A stretch of DNA of 39,609 nucleotides, taken from the NCBI GenBank assembly GCA_019648995.1, contig BLXT01004129.1:1808505-1848113 (forward strand), given 5' to 3'. Made by a program: the position numbers and the translations under genes. The notes beneath the pieces are model-generated. The model saw only the letters and a list, made by a program, of their open reading frames with translations. It was not told the origin of the DNA and ran no database searches. Numbering within the stretch: the stretch's first letter is position 1; each line of letters opens with the position of its first letter. This DNA comes from Plakobranchus ocellatus. Taxonomy: Eukaryota > Mollusca > Gastropoda > Plakobranchidae. This document shows, piece after piece, positions 12,201 to 27,200 of this stretch.

Positions 12201-15200
12201 GAGCAAAGGATGCCATGATACAAGAAGCATGATTGCTAATAGCAGCCAACCAGAATGTGCAATGTTTAAAACAAATAAGGATATGCCAAAAAAAAAAACC
12301 ACCATAGATTATGGTTTCGGTAAAATCTNNNNNAAGATTAGCCCAAAATGTCTAAGGAAACTTTGATTAATACAAAAAAAAAAACAAAGAAAACCTCAAA
12401 TTCTCACAACTGCATCTGAATTTCATTAACTTTCCCTGATGATCCATTTTTTAGTGACATTACACAATGTACTATGAGATCAAACTGAGTTACACAATAC
12501 ATACTATATAAAGATATAGACTTAATTAACATCATTAAAGACCTCCCCTGCCCCCAATAAATAGATATATAGAGAGAGAGAGAGATATTTAAACATATAT
12601 TTATACATGTAAAAAAAAAAAAATAGATTTAATTCAATAAATAGAAAAAAAATAGAAATAAAGAAGGAAAGAAGACAACACCATATCTATACATGAATCA
12701 AGAACATCCTTGGTGTTAAATCAGACTCCCACACACTCCAAAAGAACGTCTGAAATCAGCCACACAGAGCTAAGCTGTGCCAAGAAAAACTTTCTGTAAC
12801 ACCTCAACTACAGTAAAAAGCTATAAGATGTTTAATAACAACATATTCTTATTTTTTTTTAATCTTGAAAGGGGAGACAAGAGAAAATGTTTTGTGAATG
12901 GAAACTAAGTAGACAAATTTTAAGCTTACAGGAATTAAGAAGTTCATGAAAACACGTAAAAAACAAATGAATAATCATAGAACTTAGATGTCAGAAACAA
13001 TCTATTAGCAAAGGGTGAGAATGAGATTATATAAGGGCTTCTGTCTCCTCCTGAAGACTAGATACCAAAAGATAGTCACATTATTATTAAATGATTTCAA
13101 GAATATTGTTCTCATTTTTATATACTTTCAATACTTTCTTTTTTTCGTATTTAAGATCTGTCAACTATTTTAGATACATCCAGATTCGAGAATGACCAAA
13201 AATTTTAATGAAGTAACAATTTCAAAACTAGTGAATAATATTAATGGATAATCATGCGAAATACTGGTTTCTGTCTTGGCAAACTCATCTTACAAAGTGC
13301 CTAGACATGGCACTGCTGGAAAAAATTTACAATGTGTTACAAACAATTTTTATAATTTGTTTATAAATGGAAATGAGGAAAATAAGAAAAAGGGAGGTGC
13401 CAAAAACAATTTAGGCTCAAAGGTAATGTATTGTATATTTCTGTTCATTTATGTACATTTTCTATGATCTCCATCATTTACTTTGTTCATCAATCTCTGC
13501 TTCATTGGAAAATGAAGAACTTTATTTCAGTCAGTTCCTTTACATTTTGTTCATTTATGTGTTTTCTGTATTATTAGTTTTCTTCTCTTCCATACTTATC
13601 CACTCATCTGTGATTCATGTGCTCAATTCTGTTTCACAGATTGTTTTGGTAAGAAATTTCCTATAAATCTTTCTCCTCCATTGAAAATCTGTTGTTAATG
13701 TCAACCTCATTATTTAACTTTGACCCTCATCAATATTGCCTTGCCTCAATGTCCATTTCATCCTTTCATGCAAGCACTAAAATTTCCATCAAAGCCATTA
13801 TTTGTTAAGAACATCAGTAAGCTCTACCTGTGTTCATGTCTGGAGACCAATCTTGCTCCGAGCCTGTCTTGGCTGACCCGAAGATCTTGTGAGTCTTGTT
13901 TCCCCCAAAATTCAGGCTGATGCTGCGGGTCTGGCGCTTGCCACTCCCTGCAGTTGAAACACAGGTTGCCAGTTTCATATTGTGTATTTAAATGCAATTA
14001 TAAAAGAAAGAAATAAAGGCTTCACATTCATTTAACAAAAAAAGCTCAGTATAAAAAAAATACATTTTAGACTTTTTACTGGTTTCTAAAAATAAATGTA
14101 CTTTATGAGATCTTCTATCAAAGATATGAAACTCAATTTTTTTTTAATTAACTTGGCTTTTTGGAAGAGTATCTGTGGGTGAATTAGAAACATGAAATCT
14201 GTATGTGGAAAAGATGACTTAATACCCGTTACATACGAGAAATCTGTATGTGAATTATTTATAAGAAATCTGTAAGTGGAAAAGATGACTTAAAACCTCT
14301 TTGTGACTAACATACATTAAATGTGTATGTGAAAAAGGTGACTCTGTGTGTGTGACTTGCAAACAAGAATCTGTATGTGAAAAAGACTTCATATATTACA
14401 TGAGTCATCTCTTGGCAACCACAGAAAAATATTTGAACAAGATTGCAGACATTAAACAAAATTATTTTATGCAAATGATTAGATTTTTTTAGGTATGTAA
14501 TTTTTGGAGGGAGGGATGTATCAACAAAATTTTTTTCCTTTTTTTTTTTAAATTTCTTTTTTAGGCAAATCATTTGCATGAAAGACAGGTAAATCTGAAA
14601 AGAAAACGAACAGTGTCTATACTAAAAGAACTCACTCTGTCGATTCTGACCATCAAAAACATGCCTTTTCAGACTTGAAGTGCTGTGATCAGCCTTGGAT
14701 ACTGGAGAGCCTGCTATACTTTCACTTCTGAAGGGGAATAAAAAATCAATAGGACAAAGGATCTGAGTGTGGAATCAAAATCTATAACCATAAGAGAGCT
14801 TATAAAAACTGAAAGACATGAAAAAAAGGATTCTTGCATAAACAAAAACATACATCTTCAATCTTGCATGACTTGATAAACCTACTGCTTCAGCTACAGC
14901 CAAGCAATCATTGAATTACTTTGCTCTTGCATTCTCAAAAATCCCTGCTTTTACTACAAGGATAACACAAAAAAAGATTCTTTCAAAAAACCACTAGTGC
15001 TTATCACTATTATGCCACAATCAAGTGAAGTGTAGTATCTTCCATATGCTTAAATATCAATATTGCATCTCATGAGGTATTTCATGAGAGAGAATGTGAC
15101 CAAAAAATATTTGAGCCACAATCATAGTTGAAGGAAAAACAAGAAAGAAGTTGTCAAAAAAAGTTTTGATTGTAATGATATAAACTAATGTTTGAGAAGG

Positions 15201-18200
15201 AGATTCTATAGGGAAAAGGCTGAGATTAATGCTTTTTTTAAAATAGTCTTTATCTTTATGCTGTGCTCTCCAATGCAAAGCTTAAAGGGAGAAGAATAAG
15301 TATATCTCATGGATTAAAAAGTGACAACTGCAAAGTCTCACTTTTCAAGAACTGTTTCCAAGGCTTATGTATATGTGTGCCTGCAAGCTGAGTTAATTAC
15401 ACAAATTATATGAGCCTCACCCTTGACTCGCCAGATCATTGTCTGGATCATGGTGATCAAAGTAATTCTTGTTTTTCTTAGTGCTGCCTGTCACGATGGT
15501 AATCAGTGGACTCTGAGACAATGTTGGAGTTTCAGAAAAAAAAAATTTAAAATTGTAGAACATAGGTTAGTAGTATAATATTTATGGTAGGTACAAAATA
15601 TCCAAGATGAGAAAAGCTACAAATAAAAAATCCACAAAATTACAAAACATTTGCTGACCTTTTGCATTGTTTAATTAAAATGGCTTACACACACACCACA
15701 GAATAATTTTATGCTGAGCGAACTCTGCAGCAAAACATACTAATATTACGTTATTGATACTTGCTACTTTATCACTTAACAAACAGTTTTTAAAAACTAA
15801 AATGTGGGGAAAAGGGATACAGAGAGTGTGGGTGAGAGACAAATCACAAGGTATAGAAAGACAAAGGATAGACATGTCCATGCAAAGTAGGCTCAGACAA
15901 TCAGCCCAAGTTAGAAACTTGCTTACCAAACAAAATAAAATTAAGTACAGGATGGAGTGTTAAAAAAACTCTAACAAATTCTAATAAACATCAGCTTACA
16001 TTGATGATGATAATTTAAGATGTATTCTAGCGTGGAAGAGTGTCTCCTTAGAAAAAAGAAAACAAACAAACAAACCCTAACTTCCTGAACTTAAATAAAC
16101 TTAATCAAGAAGATGTGTGGCAATGTAATACAAATGCCACATGTGCAATTATAGTCTCTTTTTTTTTTTTTTGACTTGGAAGTGATGCAAAAATATGGCA
16201 ACTCACATAGAGAAACATATGTAACTGGAATTGGTTTCACACCTGTATATAATTTTTTCTGTCACTGTTTTGGACCCCATTAAGTTTCTAAGTTATTCTC
16301 TGAGTGATATCTTTTCCTAATTTTCTAATGACTAGAGCAGGGAATCTCATGCAAAAAAAAAAAATATATTTCTTTGACATTTGAGCTGCAGTTCAGAGCA
16401 TGGTCACAACACCAACAAAAAAAAAAGGAAAGAAGCTACAAAAATTGCCAATATAATAAAAAAAAAGTGAGAAATAAAGAAAACCTATGATTCAAACCTT
16501 CCCATTCCAAGAAAAAAAACATCAGTTAAAGCTTTTTGCTTACTACTGGACTTAGTTTGAAATTGCCCACACTCAATCTGGTTATAACATTCAGCGTGAC
16601 TCACGTTATCATTAATAGCAATTGAAATGCATTCATATGTACTTCCAATATGACCTCCAAGTTACAAGATCCAGCTATATTGATTTGCATGCACTTTTAT
16701 TTTCAGTACTTATTTCAAAAGATGTCTTGAGAAGATTAATGGAGACTTTCTGAGATAAAGCATGAAAATCATTTTGAAAATTTAACTTATTTTAAGTAAA
16801 ACACTTTTTTTTTTTTTTTTTTTTAATTTTGCGAAGATCTGTGACATTATGACATGTGGCAATAGGAGGCTTAAGGCATCAAACTTTAATAAAAAAAATT
16901 CATACTGATAATACCTTGACTGATTCCTTCACTGACCAAGGGAAGTCATTCTCATGCCCTGAGTGCTGGACTGAGTGAACATGCCTGGCCTGCATAGCTT
17001 TACCACTCTTATCTGCACAAGATCAGAAACAACATTGAAAGTTGGGGATAATCCAATACAAATGAATGATTTAAAAACCTAAAAATTTGGATATTTTGAT
17101 ATTAAAACATATTAAAATGAAATAAACACTAGCAACAAAACATTAAAAATGTGATAGATCTTCTAAAATCAATGACATCAACATGGTTTTGAAATGCTCT
17201 TTTAACGCATTTCTGGTGTGCTTCTTTTTTTCAGCTCTACTGAATTTTTTTTTTTTTCAATTTACATGAAACCCAAATTTGAGCCACTATGAGGTCTGCT
17301 TAGTTATAGATTTATTTTACCACATCTTTATTATGAAACATTTGCATACACAGGGCTCCATACTAGTATCAACAAAGGTAATTCTAATCTTAAGCTAGAA
17401 AAGTATCCTACCTTTGCAAAATAGAGCTGAAACTTGCATTCAAGACAAAGTAATGCCATTTGTTAGCCAAATGTTCTATCATCGTTCAACTTGTCCCATT
17501 ACTTCCATACATCCAAAAACATTTCTCCAAGATCTCAAATGGCAGAGAAAAAAAGAGTGCTTAATATCCTTCAGGACTCACCAACTGGGAAAGCATGTAC
17601 CCATCGTCGCCTGTTGCTCGTCATCTTGAACTGGAGACGAGAAGGGGCAAATGGATTTATGAGAGCACGCCTTGGCCTGTAGTTGTGCAGGCTGCGTGAG
17701 TGGGAGACAGGGGATCCAGCACTTCCAACAACACATCTCTGATGGATCAGCTCATCACTCTCAGATGACTCAAAAGAGTCGCGGCTCAGAGCTTTCTCTG
17801 TAGAGAAGATGGGAGAATATTTCTGACGATGCTTGCAATTAAACTGCTTTTTTTTGTGTCAAAGATTCAGCTGGCTCATTGGGGAGCAAAAATGAAAAGA
17901 ATATAACAACAGATAGATTTTGAACACTCTCCATAAAAAAATTGATAAATAATGTAGGAAATCTGTAGTTTAGTATATTTTACTTACCACAGAAAACAAT
18001 GCAATACAAAGTCATAATAGATATAAGGTTTAAAAATTGAAAGAAAAAAAAAAAAAGATTTGGAATGTGGATTCAGAGAGACGGACATGGAGATACAAGA
18101 GATTTTTTTAAAAATTTTAGCCATTCTTTAAAAAACTCTTTCACCTACCTAATAAATGATTGCTTTGTTAAAACTTTTGCAATGCATAAGAATACCTTGT

Positions 18201-21200
18201 ATTGGATAACAGCCAAATGAGACTGACATATCATCATGTGATTTTCCACGAGATGGTATTGTGATAGCAGCTGACCTGTCCTTCCCACTGTCTCTTCGAT
18301 CATTGCCATAAGCACAGACCTCATCAGAAATGTGTCTCGTACGTGGCACAAGCCGTCGCTTGGCTTCAGCAAATGTTGTGGGTAGAGCTGAGCCACGCAG
18401 GCCTACTGTGTTTGCATGAACATTTCTTCCTCGTGTGGTGCTGCTCAGAGAAGGTAAGCAAAGGCAACAAACGTCACAGAGTTTTACATTAGGGTACAAT
18501 TTCTCAGGCAATTTTGACACTTGTTAGGCCATGCATTGTTGGCAAGAGACAATATTGATAAAAGTATAAATCTAGATTATAACAAAATTTGTATGTTACT
18601 GAAACATTACCGCTACTACCATAAGTAGTAATATTTATTATCTGTGTCCTACAAAATTTTATTGTTAGCATCATGCAAGTATAAAGACATAAAAAGAAAG
18701 AGGTTGAAATAGGATGAGAGTGAGAGGGAGAGTGAATCAGAGATAGACATACAGAGTGAGACAGGAGAGAGCAAGAGAGAGAGAGAGGGAGAGGGGAAGA
18801 GAGAGAGAGAGAGAAAGAGAGAATATGGAAATAACTGTAAATACTCACAAAGTTCTCGGCATTGTGCCTGATGGAAGTTTGAAAACCTGAGCATCATATT
18901 CATCATAATCAACAAATGGAATATTTGTGTCGTGACCATCGTCATTCCTTCGCAAGAGACCTGTGCATTGAAGTATAAGCAAATAATAATTATTTAAATT
19001 GTCTTTGACCAGGCGTCACATGCAACTCAACACATAGATTTATCAGGTTCATATCAAGTAAATGACAGCAATCAAATATAATTTAGCTCTAGCTATCGCA
19101 TGAGAGAGTTCCATGAAAAGATTATTAGTATATTGTTATATCTCAGAGTGTAAAAGAAAGGTTTATTATCATCGTCACCATGTTGCACGATTTGTTTGAA
19201 AAGTTCCCTGTCTTGTGCTACTGATTTGGCCACAGATATTTTTTTTCTATTGCCAGTCACTAATATCCTCTGTCCACCTTCTTGTTGGTATATTTTTCCT
19301 ACTTTTTCATCTAGTTTGCTTTAAGAATATGTTTTTTTCAAAATGGTGTGCCTTTCTGTTTGACCAAAGTATTTTTTTCATTTACTGTTTTTAAAGGCCA
19401 ATTTGACCCAACGCTCAGCTCTTTCAAACCATCATTTCCTTTGTATGCTGTCTATAGTATTCTGAATATTTTTCAATGGCACTTCTTTTCAAAAGAGGAC
19501 AGCCTCTATTCAGTTTTTCATATTGTCTACCCTTCGGTTAATATTTCAAAATAGAAGATCAGGTTACAATCACCTGGGTACAACCATTAAAGACATCACA
19601 TTAATGAATTCATAGTCTAAATGAAAACAAATTTATGTCCTTAATAATGAATCTACAATAATTTTTTTGATGAATTTGAGATGCAAATGAGAAAGTAACC
19701 ATTTTGTTTTCATAGAACCATTTCTTAGTGTCTATCATTGACTTACTTTTCTCCTCATCCTTTGGTCCTTCTTCTAACTCTTTCAGCTGTAGAAGTAAAA
19801 TTTAATTGTACTGAGCTCATGGGGAAAAATAAGCAATAGAAATATATATCCAAAAAACAAAATAATCTTTGCAAGGATCTATAACAGAATTCAAGCAGAA
19901 GTAAATATTTTGGTAAATATTTCTGAGAATTATTTATGGAGCTAAAAAATCTTGGACTCTTCAATGTAGCCCCAAAATCTGACAATACATGGTTTTCTGC
20001 GTGTTTAAGAAATTACAAAATCCCCACAATCGTGGTGATTGTAGCACATATTGTTGCAAGAGTAAAGTTAGACCTAATAGAAACAAGACTTTGTCTGGTA
20101 AATACAGGATTTTAGAGGTACAAGGCACAATGATACACAAATTTCCCTTGAAGTCTGCACAGATCTTTCTGTTACAAGTTGGGGTCCACAATCACTAAAT
20201 AACATGACAATGAACCTACTGCATGAAGTTACCTATTCATGAATGGGCTATGAGATACATCTAATTCCAGCAATTCCGATTCAATTGCTATTCTGCTATT
20301 TAAAATAATGCAAAATAAGGCATACATCAAAGTTCATTCCTCGGCTGTAAGTGTAGACTCTATTTGTACAAAAAAAAAAAAAAGCATCTTTCCTCTTACT
20401 ACAGTTGATTACAATGCCTTGTTTTGCCCCCTTTGCTAAAAGGAGAAGACTGCAGAGAGTGTTACAGAATACCTAAAAGACCAAAAATATCCTAAATCAG
20501 TCCAAAAAGAGAAATCATATTTCAAACATCTTGAAACTGCGTGAAACTGCATTCTGTGAGCTTTGGAAAGGTGGTTATGACACATTGATATGCAGACCAT
20601 GGACATCTGTAGATATTTTTTAAATCATTTAAGAAAAAAGAGTTAAAACTTTTTTAAAAGTTATTTAAAAATCATTTTCTCAAAACTGTTACATGTAAAA
20701 TCCATCCCATTAGGACTGCTTTCATGATAAATATATTTGAGAAACTGCATTTCTCTTGGTATTGATTTAGCTTGATTCATTAGTATCAAAAGGCAACAGT
20801 ATAGCAGCTCCAAGCATTCTTGCTGTTACTGCCCTTTGATTTAAACACATGAAAACTATTGAGCCAACTAAGCCTCTACCTCAAATGATTATACATGATT
20901 TGAGACTGACTAGCTCTGGCTACTTCACAATCAAACAATGAAAAAAGTGAAAGCTTTTCACAGGAAGTTATTTCTAATCCAAACTAGCCAGAACACTTAC
21001 CAACGCAGGTGGAGGCTTGATGCGAGGCACAAATGGGGAGTTCATGTGGTTCTCTATCTGGATCTTGGACATATAAAAGCTGCAACAGAAGTAGGACAGT
21101 GTAGCATTATATATGACAATAAAAAAAAAAAAGATAAAATCATATGAGGTCTTTGGCATTAAGAGGGAAGAAAAATCTTGAAGTGGATTTCCATCAAAAA

Positions 21201-24200
21201 CATGTATGCAGTGTATAGACGTTATTTGATTATGAAGTCATACTTAACGATTAAGTAGAAAAACAATTCTATGTTGAGGTATTCCAATGAAATAATTTAA
21301 CAGATCTAACTGTTTAATACTGCCATACATTTTAATTGAACAATTGCCAAGAGGTGGACCTCAAAATTGTTTCACTTTTTTTCATTATGTTATGAAGGTA
21401 AGAACTATCAATCACAGATTGAAAAAAAGAGCAAATGAGTGCCTATGAGGAATAATTCATGTCAATTCAGATAGAAACCATTAGACTCGGATGAAAAAAG
21501 TAGATTTGTATGTGGTAAGAGAACTTGAAGTGTTGGTAGGTATCTCTTTCATGATGATGATATTGTTATAGCTTTGACAAAAAGCTAAATGGTCATTTTC
21601 CACAGAAAAAAAGTATCAAAATGGATTTTTGGAATGGCAGGGTTAAATAAAGAATTGCTGTTCATGCAAATAGATTTGGAAACATAAGATATATGCATCG
21701 ATGAGTTTAATTTGTCTATACAAGAGTCACAGGAAGTCTTTCGGATAACAATGATGGCAATTCACCTACTGGCAATCCCTCAGTAGGTATATAAAAGCTT
21801 GAATTAAAAATCATACATAAATAATATGAGCAGTGGTAGCAGCAAAGATTCTTGAGAAAAAAAAAAGTCAACAAACTGTAAAAAAAAAAAACATTTTTTG
21901 CAAAATTGCAAACAGGGAAAAGAAAACTGTCCTAGGCAAAAAATCAGAATCTCCAGAATTTATTTTCATTCAGACACTGTGAATAAATGTAAGATGCAAC
22001 AAATTCTTTATTATGAACGAAAATACCTATGGTTCATCCAGTGTGGAATGTTATAGTCATCTCCAACTTCAATAGAATGATCACTGCTCTTGCTGTGAAA
22101 CTGAGAATATAAAATTTAAAGAAAAAAAAATTGAACATGTTAATATATCAAAACAAAAAATATTTTTTAGAAAGTGAAAGAATTTGAAGTTTATAAGACA
22201 AAACCAAGATTTTTTTTTAAGTGTAAGAATTTTAAATTTCACATGTGATCTACATTAATCAGAGCAATTATCATCAATTCTTTATCTCCACCATATGGTT
22301 CAGAGAGGAGACAGTACCTTGCCCAGATCTTTGCACATACTGGAAAAAAAAAACCTTTTTGATTCAGCTTTTAGCCTCAAGAGTCGGGCCTCATCAATAT
22401 TAGACAGAGAGAACACAATGGCAAGCAGGAAATTAAGGGAAACATTCAATACTTCTTATTCACATCTAAATCATGTTGACGATGAATTAAAACTTCATCC
22501 CAACCAAATGAAGGCGATTTGAGATTAACCATTATAGCTATAAAAACATTCCCAGACTACCCATTTCTCCTGACATTATGCTTCATCTCACACCATCCTG
22601 CACATTTTGATTTTCAGGTTTTAGAGAGAGGGAGAAATGATCACAAACATCTCCATTATACAATACAGCCTTCATTATGTTTTGAGACCAGTGTCCTACT
22701 GAGTCTGATGTTGCATATAAACTTTTGAGAAAATAAATTTCAAATTTCCCCCCCTTCATTTAAAATGCTTTCTTCCAATAACAAACATCATGGGTCTATC
22801 CAGTTTTCACCACTGCAAAGCTCAGACAAAGAAGTTTGAGGCTGTTTTGGCGATTAAAAATTTCTAAAACTGCAACATTTGTCTGACTGAATCTGGTCTC
22901 CACATATATACGTAGTGTCACAATAGCATGAGATGTTTTGCAGCAGGGAAAAGTGCTATGAATGTGAAAGTTTCAATTTCTTACAGCCAAATTCTCTGGT
23001 AATCTGTTGGGGAGCCTTGTAATATTTGATATCACCTGATACCTATGATAGATACACTCTAGGAAGCATAAAATTTACTTTTCCTTCGCTGAATTATCAG
23101 CAAAACATCTTATTTTGTGATGCTACTAATGTATACTTTGTGCTATGCCATGTGGGACTTTGAACTTGTAAGGCCTGCTGTCAATACAACTTACATTGTT
23201 TCAAATTGAGGACAAGACAGGCAAGACAAGACATTACCTTGAAGAGAGGAGCTGCATGAAGCGGTTGCTCACCCATACACACCAGGTCACTGCCCACACC
23301 TGGTCATCAGAGGTAGACATACATTTATAAAAAAGCGTTTCTAACTGAAGTATAATACAAAAATTATAAAGAAGGTGTGAAACCTTCAATCACAATTCAT
23401 GAGTCAGTTTTAAAATGTCATAGCTGTAGGCATGATTCAGGGAGAGACATAAAGAGAGAAGATGTGAAGTGAAGTTTAATAGCAAAAAAATCGGTTCAAT
23501 AATACTGACAGTTAAAATGTGATGATGTATTGAATAAAAGTTTCCTGCCAACTAAAAAATCTCTTTTCTCTGCAGAAGCAACCACAGGGAACCACAGGAT
23601 ACTGGAGTAAAACGTTAATGTTTCATAGAACTTTTTTCGCTATCAGTTGAAGGACCAGTTTCTAAAGACATTGAGAAGTAAAGAAAAAGGCCTGGAGCAG
23701 AATGATATGAAGCATAATCTCCTATACATAAATTACTACAACATATCCCTTAAGTGTTATGAGAGACATCAAATTACCATTCATGTACAATGTCTAACAC
23801 AGTGAACAATTCTAAAAACTTGCAGGTATGTCTGAATGCATCAATTTATTCCCTGTATTTTTCTAACGGACATACAAATTTCGGGCACCTGCTGTATGGC
23901 TTTATTAAAAAAATAGGTGGATAAAATGAAAGATTTTGCTTTAAAGTGAATGTCCTTTTGGAATTGGTAGAAAAACTGAAATTTATTCTTTTTTTTTTTC
24001 ATTCAAATCTGCCTACATTTGAATTTTTGGTTTCAGATTGAAAAAACAGAAATGATCACCTCAGAATTTTTCACCTGTGGCACCAATAGGTAACAGGGGA
24101 ATTCTAGGCTCTATAATGGCTGGCAATAGGGAAGAGTGCATCTCACATTTGCTTAATACTTTAAGGTTATTTTGTCTTTCCTATAAGACATTAAAAGTTT

Positions 24201-27200
24201 TCATCTAAATTTAGGAGCAAAAATTTTTTCGACAGAGCTCACTTTCATATCTTCTAACATAAGCCCTATGAGTTAAAATTTTCTTTACTTCATTGTGAAT
24301 ACGTAAATCACAGCAGCAACACACATGAGGAAAAAGAAAAGAAATCAATAAAGACAGCTCACCACAGTCAATAGTTCTCTGTTTGGTGATGTTTGCCAGC
24401 TGCCTGTCTACCTCAAACACTCCTGGTCCAGGCGTTATCACAACAGAAACCTTGCCTGTGCGGTCAAAGTTGCGGTCCATGTAGTACTTTTCAAATACTA
24501 TAAAAAAAGGTGTGATGCACAAATCAGAAGTTATAATATGTGTACCCATCCCATAAAATGAATTGATTTGAAAATCTGCAGGACTAAATTCAAATCAAAA
24601 TCATAAACAGAAGTGAAAAAAAAACTGGTTCATGCACGAGATTGTACTGCATAACTTTAGAATTCATTTTTCGTTTCAAATTAGGGATTTCATTTAAACT
24701 CAACAAGGTAGCTCAGGCAATTTAGCTACCAGTTAGATCAGACAAACTTTCAGGTCTTCATATATTTGGAAAATACAGAACAGAAATTTAAAAAAAACAG
24801 CCCATCTGCTAAAAAGCAATTGCTTTAGTTAATATTTGAGTAGCTATAAAGCAAGAAAAACATACATATAAATCTACTAAACATGACGTATGAAAATGGC
24901 CTTCTTAAAAAAACTTTACAAAAACATAAATGCCTCAATATTCATATTTTTTTTTCTTCTAACAGAAATTTCTAATTACACTTAACCACTCATTTGTCTG
25001 CTAAGGTGCTCATAGGGAACTTATATTATCCAGGTTTCATCACACTAACCAACTACTTGATTTTTTCTGGTATTCTTTAATGACTCACATTGAGAATAGC
25101 ATGTAAAAACCCTTTATAAAAATTCTAATTTTCTTTAAAATTCATTTCAAAAGGTGATGCCCAAAACAGTCTCATTCATATAGACTTTTGTAACCATGGA
25201 AATCAACTGAATGATTTTAAGAAAAGCAATGCAAGACAATATAAAAGTTTTACCTCTCTTCCATGAAAAACTTACGATTGAGAGACATGTTGAGAGTTTC
25301 TAAAAAGTTCCCCTGTGCTGCCATTGAGATGTGACCCTTAGGCATCTTCCAACCCTCACTGTTGTGATGCTGATGGAAGTTTAAAATGTCTTCATATGTG
25401 TTGAATATCGTGCGCATCTCGCGGAGTACACCTCCCCACTCCTCGTATCGCTCATTTTGAATTATGACCCTATAACAAGAAGAAAGACGAAGAAAAAAAA
25501 TGTATTCTGATTATGGACGTCTTTACAATGAGAAAAATGAAAAAAAAATGTTCGATTCTGAAAGCACTACCCATTGACAGGCAATGAAGTTAAGCAATAT
25601 CAAGATATCACCAATACGCTTATGTGTGAAGGAGCTACCACATTTTCATTTTTCCAATTTTTTCTTTAAATATTATTTTCAATCGTCTATTTGTAATTTT
25701 CATACATTCCCCAAAGAATACAGGGTTCCTTTTATATCAAAATTAATTATGTGTTTGAAGTCCCCCTAAAAATACCTCCTGAATAAGTTTTAGGTTAAAT
25801 GTCTATTTTATTTATCAAAGCCAGCCAAGGAAATTAAATCCCTAGATTGTATCTAGATGTTTAAAACTGTATGAATCTTAGCTTTATCATGATGCTGAGA
25901 TAGTGACATTTCATAGATTAAAAAAAAAAATCAGCTTTAAATGTCTATTTATAAATGTGACATAAGCATAGTAGAGCTCCCTTGAAATTATCTCAAAACA
26001 CAATGTATGCACTGAATAATTAGATCTGATGATAGATTGTTCGTGTCATCCATTCACTATACAGAACAGTCTCAGTTTTCTCCTTGTCCTCTACTACCTG
26101 TGTCTGCAAAAATCAATTCTGATATAATGTATAGCTTGCTCACTTCTGAATGGTTTGACTCTTTACGCCTTTTGTTAGACTAAGAGCTAGGAGCGAGCTA
26201 GGAGAATCTGTCATATAAGGTTGTTGGAGATTTCAGACAAGCTCTTACTTGCTAAGTAATTGACGCCAACAATGAAACGAAAAAGAGATGCAAACACTAT
26301 GAAGACCTAGAAGAATAAGACGCAGTGAAGTCAGATTAATGTAAATCTCTCAAAAAGAGAACCTAATTCATTCAAATAAAGTTAAACTTACCAAAATTTT
26401 TTTTTTTTTTTTTTTAATTTTAAATATAGCCGTGAACAACAAAAAAGTTCTCTTGAACAAATTCAGCTTGAGTATGTAAAACAGGGCATGGGCAAAATGT
26501 AAGCTAAAAAACTTGATATGGCTTGTTATGTAGCAATTGATCATTTTATTTCCCGCTGTTCAATAAATTTCACCCCTCCATTAAAGGGAAAAAAAGAACC
26601 AAAGCCTGGCGGGCTGTCTTACCTATAAAAGTCCTCATAGATGCAGCCTCTACAATCAATCTGCAAGCCTTCTCGAACAGCTGGTGGGAACTCCTCTGCG
26701 AAGACAAAAATAGTAAAAATGAATTGTTTGAGAAATGATTAAATGATCAAGAGGTTTACTATCAAGGGTATAAAATGAGAACAACAAACTGGAAAAAGTG
26801 TCCTTAGAGAAAATTTTAAGTTAATTAGGACAGCATAGCTGTAATGAGAGCAAAATCCCATGCTGATTACATTTGTGCACATGTTCTAAAGGTTTTTGTC
26901 GATGACAAACTATGCATGACAAACTTAGATATTTTTTCAACTTACCTCCTATTCGCATATTTAACATACTATTGTTTACACTGTAACTTATTTACAAAAA
27001 AAAAAAAAAAAATGTAACAAAAAAAGAAAAACAGTAAAAACGATTTATTTCAAAGAAAACAAGATTTATTTTTTTCAATTGCAGAATTCTACTCAAAACA
27101 AAGAAAACTGACAGCACACAGGTAACTCTTTTGTTTATAATTCAATTTGTATTAATAATAAGTATGTACTGAGTGCAGTACAAATGAATCAGTTGTTAAA

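Larger units (their letters stand above)
14728..17581 (-). other. DEPDC5 introns 19-21 (between exons 19, 20, 21 and 22)
   Basis: Intron space outside the exons at 15421-15512 and 16915-17012. AT-rich with poly-A/T runs (for example about 16157-16173 and 16806-16824). Nothing else recognised. Confidence 0.65.

Noticed and set aside
18149..18520. 123-codon minus-strand open frame read as a separate small gene
   Set aside because: It is DEPDC5 exon 18 read through into flanking introns. Canonical splice sites at 18196 and 18440 and matching phases explain it.
18504..18945. Serine/leucine-rich minus-strand frames of 98-114 codons resembling membrane proteins
   Set aside because: They are translations of the GA/CT microsatellite plus part of exon 17 in other frames; low-complexity artefacts.
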